From positions 1 to 22,374 of the forward strand of contig JBARXT010000269.1 in assembly GCA_049647485.1 (NCBI GenBank): a DNA stretch of 22,374 nucleotides, given 5' to 3'. This DNA is from 62-47 sp049647485. GTDB taxonomy: Bacteria; Pseudomonadota; Alphaproteobacteria; Rhizobiales; Xanthobacteraceae. Positions 8,453 through 15,000 of the stretch are shown piece by piece (the first letter of the stretch is position 1; the number at the start of each line of letters is the position of its first letter). The notes beneath the pieces are model-generated. The model was not told the DNA's origin. It ran no database searches and was given only the letters and a program-made list of their open reading frames with translations. Made by a program: the position numbers and the translations under genes.

Positions 8453-11400
8453 ATGGTCTCGCTGTCGGAGCCCTTCATCAGGCGACCGGTCGGCACCACG
8501 TTGCTGGCGATCGGCCTGTTCCTGCTGGGTGCGGTGGCCTATCAGTTTCTTCCGGTGGCATCGGTTCCCAACGTCGATTTCCCGATGATCCGGGTTTCGG
8601 CATCGCGTCCCGGCGCCGACCCGTCGATCATGGCGGCGACCGTCGCCGCGCCGCTGGAGCGGCGGCTCGGCGAAATTTCCGGCATCGACCAGATCACCTC
8701 GAACAGTTCGCTCGGCTCCACCAGCATCCAGTTGCAGTTCGCCATCGGCCGCGACATCGACCGCGCCGCCCGCGACGTGCAGGCGGCGATCAATGCCTCG
8801 ATGGCCGATCTGCCGACCGACCTGCCGTCGCTGCCGACGTTCCGCAAGGCCAATTCCGCGGCGTCGCCGGTGTTCATTCTGGCGCTGACGTCGAACACGA
8901 TTTCCTCCAGCGCCATTTACGACGTCGCCGACACCGTGATCGCGCAGCGGATATCGCAGGTGCCGGGCGTCGGTGAAGTCAACGTCAGCGGCGCCGATCA
9001 GCCGGCGGTGCGGATCGCGCTCAATCCGGTGGCGTTGTCCAACGCCGGAATTTCCACCGACGACGTGCGTGCGGCCATCGTTGCCGCCAATCCGCTCGGT
9101 CCGGTCGGCATCTTCGACGGCGGACGGCAGAGCGAAACGCTGTCGATCAATCCGCAGATGCGCACGGCCGCGCAATATCGCGACGTCGTCATCAAGAGCG
9201 CCAGCGGCAACTTCCTGCGACTGTCGGACGTCGCCGAGGTGAAGGACGCCACGCGCAACAGCCGCTCCATCGCCTGGTTCAACAAGCAGCCGGCGGTGCT
9301 GCTGCTCATCACCAAACAGGGCGACGCCAACGTCATCGAGACGGTCGACCGGGTCAAGGCGCTGATCCCCGAACTCAAGCAATGGATTCCGGCAAGCGTC
9401 GAGATTTCTGTCCTGACCGACCGCACCGGCTCCATCCGCGCCAGCGTCGAAGACATGCAATGGACATTGGGCGCGACCGCGCTGCTGGTGATGCTGGTGG
9501 TGTTCGTGTTCCTGCGGCGAATCACGCCGACTATTGCGGCCGGCGTTTCGGTGCCGCTGGCGCTGGCCGGCACCTGCGCCGGCATGTGGCTGGCCGGCTT
9601 CTCCATCGACAACCTGTCGCTGATGGCGCTGGCGATCTCGATCGGCTTCGTGGTGGACGATGCCATCGTCATGATCGAGAACATGTACCGCAATCTCGAA
9701 CGCGGGCTGCCGCCCTATCAGGCAGCGCTGGAAGGGGCACGCCAGATCGGCTTTACGGTGCTGTCCATCAGCCTGTCGCTGGTCGCCGCTTTCACGCCGT
9801 TGATCTTCATGGATGGCGTCGTCGGCCGACTGCTGCGCGAATTCTCGCTGACGTTGACGTTCGCCATCGCCGTCTCGACCGTGGTGTCGCTGACGATCAC
9901 GCCGATGATCTGCGCGCATTACATCAAGCCGGAGTCGCTGCACCGGGAAACCTGGTTCGACCGTATCGTCGAACGCTCGCTGGCCCGCGTCGTCAGTTTC
10001 TATGAACGCACGCTGCGTATCGTGCTCGGTTTTCCGATCCTCACGATGATCGTGTTCTTCGCAACCATCGCCTTGACCATGACGCTCTACGTGAAGACGC
10101 CGAAGGGCTATTTCCCAAGCGACGACAGCGGATTCATCATCGGATCGACCCGCGCCTCGGCAGACGTGTCGTTCCAGGCGATGCGCGAATTGCAGGAACA
10201 GATCGCCAGCATCGTGATGGCCGACGACGCGGTCGCCGCGCTTGGCTCCAGCGTCGGCGGCAGCAGCGGCCGCGGCGGGCAGAACCGCGGTCGCATGTTC
10301 ATCAGCCTGAAGCCACCGGAGGAGCGGCCCGGTGTGACCACGCAGAACGTCATCGACCGGATGCGTCCGAAATTGACCGCGATCCCCGGCATCCGGCTGT
10401 TCATGTTCCCCGCGCAGGACATCCGCACCGGTGGGCGGCAGAGCGATTCAAACTATCAATACACGCTGACCAGCCCCGACCTCGATTTGTTGCAGACCTG
10501 GGCGCCGCTGGTGGCGAAACGCATGGAGGCGGTGGAGGGCGTTACCGATGTCTCTGGCGACCGCGATCCCGGCGGGCTGCAACTCAACCTGTCGATCGAC
10601 CGCAAGGCGGCCGCAAGCCTTGGCGTAAAGGTTCAGGATATCGACAACGCGCTCAACAACGCGTTGTCGCAGCGTCAGATCTCGACGATTTATACCCAAC
10701 GCAACCAGTACAAGGTGGTGCTGGAAACGGCGCCGCAGTATCAGGCCGACCCGGCGGACCTCGCGCATATCTACGTCGCCGGCGCAAACGATGCGCAGGT
10801 GCCGCTGTCGGCGGTGGTGAGCACTTCGCGCGGCATCGCGCCGCTGGCGGTGAATCACACCGGCTCGTTCCCCTCGACCACAATCTCGTTCGGTTTGTTG
10901 CCGGGTGTCGAACTGGAAACCGGCATCGCCAATATCCAGCAGGCGGTCGCTGAGATGCATATGCCGGAAGGCATCCGCGCAGGCTTCGAGGGCAACGCTG
11001 GCGATCTTCAGAAGACCGCCAGCCGGCAACCGCTGCTGATCCTCGCGGCGCTGATCGCGATGTATATCGTACTGGGCGTGCTCTACGAGAGCCTGATCCA
11101 CCCGCTGACCATCATCTCGACCTTGCCGGCGGGCGGGCTCGGCGCGTTGCTGGCGCTGCAACTGACCAACTCGCCGCTGACCATCATCGCCTTCATCGGC
11201 ATCATCCTGCTGATCGGCATCGTCAAGAAGAACGGCATCATGATGGTGGATTTCGCGCTGGAGGCGGAGCGCCATCGCGGGCTGTCGGCACGCGACGCGA
11301 TCTTTGAAGCCTGCATCGCGCGCTTCCGGCCGATCCTGATGACGACGATGGCGGCGCTGTTCGCCGGAATTCCGCTGGTGCTCGCCACCGGGCCGGGCAC

Positions 11401-11551
11401 CGAACTGCGCCGTCCGCTCGGCATCACCATCATCGGCGGGTTGTTCGTGTCGCAGATCCTGACGCTCTACACGACCCCGGTGATCTACCTGCTGATGGAT
11501 CGTCTGCGCCGCAAGCGCGAACCCGTACCTGTCGCCGCGCCTGCGGAATAG
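8453..11551 (+). CDS. mdtC: RND efflux permease, MdtC-like subunit
   Basis: This second RND pump subunit has 1032 aa and starts one base after the previous stop, so it is surely co-transcribed and probably translationally coupled. [19 protein letters not shown] is TM1. [20 protein letters not shown] and [32 protein letters not shown] match the MdtC rather than the MdtB pattern (compare [30 protein letters not shown] in E. coli). The proton-relay pair is D402-D403 in [13 protein letters not shown], and the TM10 lysines are in [19 protein letters not shown]. A Gly/Ser/Arg-rich stretch ([13 protein letters not shown]) sits in the pore domain. Both permeases keep all proton-relay residues, so neither looks inactive. 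Substrates (drugs, bile salts, flavonoids or metals) cannot be read from sequence. Confidence 0.94.
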   Translation: [1032 protein letters not shown]

Positions 11552-11587
11552 TTGCTGTCGCAAGCCGCGCAGCGTATAGCGGGCCGC

Positions 11588-12328
11588 ATGTCCGACAGCC
11601 CCGCCGCCAAATCCGCCGATAGCAAGGCCCCCGACGCCATCCCGGAATGCGAGCATTGCCGCAAGCCGCAGCCGCTCTGCATCTGCGACAGCGTCACGCC
11701 GCTGGAAAACCGGTTGTCGCTCCTGATTTTGCAACATCCGCAGGAGCAGGACAGGGCGCTCGGCACCGCTCGGCTCGCAGCGCTGCATTTCGAGGACGCG
11801 GCGGTGAAGGTTGGGCTGTCGTGGCCTAGTCTGAACAAGCTGCTCGGACAGCAGGTCGATCCATCGGGCTGGGCGGTGCTCTATCTGGGCTCCGCCAAGG
11901 CTGCCGATTTCGCCACCGATCGCACCGTGGTGGCGCTGGACCGCAAGGGCGAACTGGCCGACGACCAGCGCGGCATCCTGCGGGACATCGAGGGCGTCAT
12001 CGTGCTCGACGGCACCTGGAGCCAGGCCAAGGCACTGTGGTGGCGCAATGCCTGGATGCTGAAGTGTCAGCGCGTCATCCTCAATCCGCCGCGGCCCTCG
12101 CGCTACGGCAAGCTGCGGCGAGAGCCGCGACGCGACGGACTCTCCACCATTGAGGCAGCAGGAATGCTGATCGCCGATCTGGAAAAACGGCCCGACATCG
12201 AGGCGGCGCTCAACGCGAGTTTCGACCGGATGCTGGCGAAATATCGCGAAGTGCAGGCGACGATGCCGGAACTCACCGACCGCGTGAGGCCGAAGCGGGA
12301 CTATCGCCGCAGTAAAAAACCGCACTGA
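11588..12328 (+). CDS. tapT: DTW-domain tRNA-uridine aminocarboxypropyltransferase
   Basis: Members of this family move the 3-amino-3-carboxypropyl group of SAM to a tRNA uridine (acp3U, position 47 in E. coli TapT/YfiP). The 246-aa product has an N-terminal zinc-type cluster with Cys 21, 24, 31 and 33 (CEHCRKPQPLCIC), then HPQEQDRALGTARL. The family motif appears as DGTW at 141-144 in VIVLDGTWSQAKALW. NPPRPSRYGKLRREP and GLSTIEA follow, the expected SAM/substrate-side motifs. ATG 11588 is preferred to a TTG at 11552 because the family begins near the Cys cluster. It starts 36 bases after the mdtC stop with no terminator visible between them, so read-through from the efflux operon is likely. 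The family is confident; the exact tRNA position is inferred. Confidence 0.9.
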   Translation: MSDSPAAKSADSKAPDAIPECEHCRKPQPLCICDSVTPLENRLSLLILQHPQEQDRALGTARLAALHFEDAAVKVGLSWPSLNKLLGQQVDPSGWAVLYLGSAKAADFATDRTVVALDRKGELADDQRGILRDIEGVIVLDGTWSQAKALWWRNAWMLKCQRVILNPPRPSRYGKLRREPRRDGLSTIEAAGMLIADLEKRPDIEAALNASFDRMLAKYREVQATMPELTDRVRPKRDYRRSKKPH

Positions 12329-12339
12329 ACGCGGATTGG

Positions 12340-12366
12340 TTGCCTATCGCGCCGAGGCCGTATAAG
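12340..12366 (+). promoter_or_regulatory. Candidate promoter of tRNA-Cys
   Basis: TATAAG at 12361-12366 is a good -10 element, 14 bases before the tRNA 5' end. TTGCCT at 12340-12345 is the likely -35, with a short 15-base spacer (TTGGTT at 12336 would give 19). Position and composition fit a tRNA promoter. Confidence 0.45.
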
Positions 12367-12379
12367 AGACCCCCGTTGG

Positions 12380-12453
12380 GGCCACGTGGCGGAGTGGTTA
12401 CGCAGCGGTCTGCAAAACCGTTTACTCCGGTTCAATTCCGGACGTGGCCTCCA
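12380..12453 (+). tRNA. tRNA-Cys (anticodon GCA)
   Basis: All four stems fold. The acceptor is GGCCACG (12380-12386) with CGTGGCC (12443-12449), the D stem GCG/CGC, the anticodon stem GCGGT/ACCGT around loop CTGCAAA with GCA at 12412-12414, and the T stem TCCGG/CCGGA around TTCAATT. The discriminator is T (U73), a known identity element of tRNA-Cys. CCA is encoded at 12451-12453. The next 260 bases contain no clear terminator. Confidence 0.97.
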
Positions 12454-12714
12454 TCATTCAATCCATCGATTTAATCCATACTTTCCAGTTTCGATCCGAG
12501 ACGGGCTTCTGGTTGCGACGACTCGATCTGAACCTCCGACGCGATGCTTGACGAAGGGCCGAGATCGGCCGTCGGACGGCAGCCCGTTACCCATCGTTTC
12601 GTTGCGGCCTTGGGGCGCTCACGCGCCGGCTTGCAGTGGTTCGATGTTTGACATTGGACAACGATTGAAGACGACCGGCGCGGCAATCAGGAAGGCACCG
12701 AAGGAGATCAGCCC
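12454..12714 (+). other. Intergenic stretch between tRNA-Cys and a small protein gene
   Basis: No gene is supported here; an open frame that runs through the tRNA is spurious. TTGACA at 12648-12653 could be a -35 element for the small gene at 12715, but the -10 region is poor. A short GGCGC/GCGCC hairpin lies near 12613-12628. Confidence 0.4.
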
Positions 12715-12888
12715 ATGTTGATCACTGCCCCGTTCTGGATTGCCGCTACCACGATCGAAACCTGCAATCGCCTCGCGACCTTGATGTTTTGGGGGATGTT
12801 GACGCGTCCGGCCGAGCTTCAGCCGAAGCCGGTCGAGGTGAAGGAGCAAAACCAGCTTCAGGCCGAAGCGCTGCCGCTCGCGGCGTAG
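12715..12888 (+). CDS. Small unknown protein, 57 aa
   Basis: I do not recognise this protein. It is supported by an excellent ribosome binding site, AAGGAGAT at 12701-12708, eight bases (from AAGGAG) before ATG 12715, and by a clean stop at 12886. It begins MLITAPFWIAATTIETCNRL, moderately hydrophobic and aromatic, then LATLMFWGMLTRP, then a Glu/Lys/Gln-rich half (VEVKEQNQLQAEALPLA). The N-terminal half could lie on or in the membrane as an amphipathic helix; the rest looks soluble. It has no Lys/Arg run typical of a toxin and no signal-peptide cleavage site. It is the first of three small genes between tRNA-Cys and a methyltransferase gene. Confidence 0.65.
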   Translation: MLITAPFWIAATTIETCNRLATLMFWGMLTRPAELQPKPVEVKEQNQLQAEALPLAA

Positions 12889-12981
12889 TCCGACCATTAG
12901 CATCGTCGATGCCGCGGAGAGGATTCTCGGCAACAGGCAGGATAGGTCGGCTGGCGATTTCGGAACGGCGGGAGGGGCGAC

Positions 12982-13173
12982 ATGCGCTTCATCATCGCGG
13001 CCGCGATCGTTTTCGCCGCAAGCTTTTTGCCACTTTATATTGTCGGAACGCTCGACCCGACATCCAATCCCATCGGTTTGGGTCTGCTGTTTATGGCCGG
13101 CTCGTCGCTTGCCACCATCCTTGCCGTGATCGGGGTCGTCCAGATCCTCTGGCGATGGATTTTTCGCCGATAG
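12982..13173 (+). CDS. Small two-helix membrane protein, 63 aa
   Basis: A strong Shine-Dalgarno (GGAGGGG at 12971-12977) precedes ATG 12982. The product has two hydrophobic segments, about residues 2-22 (RFIIAAAIVFAASFLPLYIV) and 32-57 (GLGLLFMAGSSLATILAVIG continuing VVQILW), joined by a short TLDPTSNP turn, and it ends in WRWIFRR. By the positive-inside rule the Arg-rich C-terminus is cytoplasmic. I cannot assign a function. It resembles the many small conserved inner-membrane proteins of Bradyrhizobium relatives. It is 93 bases after the 57-aa gene on the same strand, so a shared transcript is possible. Confidence 0.75.
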   Translation: MRFIIAAAIVFAASFLPLYIVGTLDPTSNPIGLGLLFMAGSSLATILAVIGVVQILWRWIFRR

Positions 13174-13267
13174 GATCAGGACGAATCCGTCGCAGATGGG
13201 ATTTATATAGAGAAATCAGCAGTTAGTTTGTATGTGTCAATATTCTGGTTCAGCCGAGAACTGCTCC

Positions 13268-13477
13268 TCAGCAGGACGCGTACCATCCATCGGGAAAGGG
13301 CAGCAGCGGCCATGCGAGGTCATTGTCGTTGGCCGGTTGCGGAAACAACGCACGGACAATCCCGACCGACGAACGGCGCAGGGATATCAGGCTCTCGTCC
13401 GCGAAATCGTCCTGAACGGCAGCGCTCATCGACGACCGGACGCTCTCCAGCAATTCCTCGAACTCAACTTCGCTCAT
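13268..13477 (-). CDS. Small conserved-type hypothetical protein, 69 aa
   Basis: This soluble acidic protein begins MSEVEFEELLESVRSSMSAA. It has a Ser/Arg stretch (LISLRRSSVGIVRALFPQ), then PANDNDLAWPLLPFPDGWYA and a terminal SC. The composition and the aromatic/Pro ending look like real protein, unlike the frame beyond its start, which runs antisense through the methyltransferase gene. The start (complement of CAT at 13475-13477) is preceded by GAGGGG at a proper distance, and that Shine-Dalgarno is part of a small hairpin. I recall similar short C-terminal 'WPLxPFPxGWYA' proteins in Bradyrhizobium relatives but cannot name a function. It is convergent with the 63-aa gene and divergent from the methyltransferase. 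Confidence 0.65.
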   Translation of the reverse strand: MSEVEFEELLESVRSSMSAAVQDDFADESLISLRRSSVGIVRALFPQPANDNDLAWPLLPFPDGWYASC

Positions 13478-13484
13478 GACGAAC

Positions 13485-13498
13485 CCCTCTGTTGAGGG
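13485..13498 (-). promoter_or_regulatory. Hairpin sequestering the Shine-Dalgarno of the 69-aa gene
   Basis: Read leftwards, CCCTC-AACA-GAGGG forms a 5-bp stem with a 4-base loop. The 3' arm GAGGG is the presumed ribosome binding site, about 7 bases before the start. Short stems of this kind can tune translation; no more than that can be claimed. Confidence 0.3.
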
Positions 13499-13516
13499 CA
13501 CCATGGCAAAGAGGTT

Positions 13517-13546
13517 TTGTTTCCCGATTGCAGAAACCGCTAAAAT
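13517..13546 (+). promoter_or_regulatory. Candidate promoter of the methyltransferase gene
   Basis: TTGTTT at 13517-13522 and TAAAAT at 13541-13546 are separated by 18 bases in an AT-richer patch of the divergent intergenic region. The predicted start of transcription near 13553 would leave a leader of about 40 bases before ATG 13595. Confidence 0.4.
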
Positions 13547-13594
13547 TGTAGCAAACCTGCATTTTCGGGCTTTCACCCCCGTGAGGACGTCAAG

Positions 13595-14455
13595 ATGGAC
13601 CAATTGCAAAGCGATGCGGCCAATGCCGATCAGGTGGCCTACTGGAACGGCCATGCCGGCGAGCGCTGGGCCAGCCAGCAGGCGGTGCAGGACACGATCT
13701 TCATCCCGGTCACCGAACTGTTGATCGATCGCGCCAAGCCGAAACCGGGCGAACGGGTCATCGATGTCGGGTGCGGCTGCGGCGATACCACGGTGGCTTT
13801 CGCAAAACGGGTCGGTACGGCGGGGCAGGTGCTCGGCGTCGATATCTCCGAGCAGATGCTGGCGCGGGCGCGCGCGATCGCGCCGCCGGACCTGCCGGTC
13901 ACCTTCGCGCTGGCCGATGCCACCTCCTATGCCTTTCCGGAGGGGGCGGCTGATCTTCTGGTGTCGCGCTTCGGGGTGATGTTCTTCGCCGAGCCCGCGC
14001 GGTCCTTCGCCAATCTGCGCAAGGGCATGCGGCGCGGTGGACGACTGACCTTCATCTGCTGGCGCGCGCCGAAGGAAAATCCGTGGCTGATGGTGCCGTT
14101 GCAGGCGGTCTATCGGCACGTTCCCCGGATGCCGCCGGTTGGCCCCGAGGACCCGGGCCCGTTCGCCTTCGCGTCGTCGGAGCGGGTCGAACGCATCCTG
14201 CGCGATGCCGGGTTCGTCGACATTGATATCGCGCCGCACGACCTGTCGCTGGATATCGCAGCTGGCGGCGGATTTGAATCCGCGGTGCAGACCGCGGTGA
14301 TTATCGGCCCCGCCAACCGAGCCCTGGAAGGTGCCGCACCTGACGTCAGGGCGGCGGCGACGGAAGCCGTACGGCATGACCTCAAGCCGTTCGCAAAGGG
14401 TAACGGCGTCTGGCTCGGTGGCGGCATCTGGATCGTCTCCGCCACCGTGCCGTGA
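13595..14455 (+). CDS. Class I SAM-dependent methyltransferase
   Basis: This 286-aa cytoplasmic methyltransferase has a Rossmann-fold domain. Motif I is VIDVGCGCG at residues 55-63, the acidic end of beta-2 is D83 (VLGVDIS), motif II is LPVTFALADATSYAFP, and the post-II region is LLVSRFGVMFFAEP. MRRGGRLTFICWRAPKENPW is the usual post-motif-III segment of the UbiE/COQ5-like 'Methyltransf_11/25' group. The N-terminus (ADQVAYWNGHAGERWASQQ) matches proteins that begin 'YWNGxxGxxW', commonly found in alphaproteobacteria as uncharacterised methyltransferases. The substrate is unknown. ATG 13595 is preceded by GTGAGGACG, an acceptable ribosome binding site. It stands alone on its strand, with an 82-base gap to the next gene. 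Confidence 0.9.
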   Translation: MDQLQSDAANADQVAYWNGHAGERWASQQAVQDTIFIPVTELLIDRAKPKPGERVIDVGCGCGDTTVAFAKRVGTAGQVLGVDISEQMLARARAIAPPDLPVTFALADATSYAFPEGAADLLVSRFGVMFFAEPARSFANLRKGMRRGGRLTFICWRAPKENPWLMVPLQAVYRHVPRMPPVGPEDPGPFAFASSERVERILRDAGFVDIDIAPHDLSLDIAAGGGFESAVQTAVIIGPANRALEGAAPDVRAAATEAVRHDLKPFAKGNGVWLGGGIWIVSATVP

Positions 14456-14537
14456 GGCGAATGCCGCAAGCTCCCTTTTGCTTTCGGCCGGACTCTGCCA
14501 CGCTGTCCCGACAGATTCACAGCGAAGGACGACGGCT

Positions 14538-14975
14538 ATGCGTGCGCTCGGAATGAGGACGGCTCTGATCGGTCTATTGGCGATGGCGGGCGCATGCGTC
14601 GCGGGTGTCGCGCACGCCGATAGCGGCACCATCCGCATTTCAGTGCTCAAGGGCGGCTGGTTCATCGGCGCGTCGGGTGGCAGCGGCACGCTGACGTTTC
14701 ACGGTCGGCGATATCCGCTGTCGATCGGCGGGATCGACGCCGGCCTGGTGTTCGGCGCCTCGCAGACCAATCTGTCCGGTCGGGTGACCAACATCCGGCG
14801 TCCCTCGGATGTTGCCGGCGTCTATGGCGCCGGCGGTGCGGGCGCTGCCATCGGCGTCGGCGCGCGGGCCATCGTACTCACCAACGAGAAAGGCGCGGTG
14901 TTGCAACTCAGCGGCCGTCAGACCGGGCTGATGCTCAATGCCGATCTGAGCGGGCTGGCGATCTCGCTGCGCTGA
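14538..14975 (+). CDS. Secreted EipA/DUF1134-like protein
   Basis: The 145-aa product has a Sec signal peptide: MRALGMRTALIGLLAMAGAC, then a hydrophobic stretch ending in AHA with cleavage before DSG (about residue 28). The mature part is Gly-rich beta structure: GGWFIGASGGSGTLTFHGRR, YPLSIGGIDAGLVFGAS, GRVTNIRRPSDVAGVYGAGG, IVLTNEKGAVLQLSGRQTGL. This is the pattern of the EipA/DUF1134 family, whose Brucella member supports cell-envelope integrity from the periplasm. My assignment is by motif memory and may be only fold-level. ATG 14538 follows GAAGGACG and gives a proper signal peptide. The frame is open further upstream but overlaps the methyltransferase gene. It is convergent with the desaturase, with a 25-base gap. 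Confidence 0.8.
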   Translation: MRALGMRTALIGLLAMAGACVAGVAHADSGTIRISVLKGGWFIGASGGSGTLTFHGRRYPLSIGGIDAGLVFGASQTNLSGRVTNIRRPSDVAGVYGAGGAGAAIGVGARAIVLTNEKGAVLQLSGRQTGLMLNADLSGLAISLR

Positions 14976-15000
14976 CGCGGTCGCGACGAGCGGCCTGGAG

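Noticed and set aside
8369..9943. 524-aa minus-strand frame opposite the permeases
   Set aside because: Same shadow effect; Arg/Gln/His-rich with no recognisable motif, antisense to mdtC.
10448..12325. 625-aa minus-strand frame opposite mdtC and tapT
   Set aside because: It spans two real genes and an intergenic gap in antisense and has no domain or start signal.
12386..12721. Plus-strand frame starting inside tRNA-Cys
   Set aside because: It is translation of tRNA sequence followed by featureless non-coding DNA.
14331..14537. Upstream extension of the EipA-like gene
   Set aside because: It overlaps the methyltransferase gene and would bury the signal peptide; ATG 14538 has a ribosome binding site.
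13478..14689. Long minus-strand extension of the 69-aa gene (473 aa in total)
   Set aside because: The added part is antisense to the methyltransferase gene and Arg/His-rich; only the last 69 residues after MSEVEFEELL look like protein and have a ribosome binding site.
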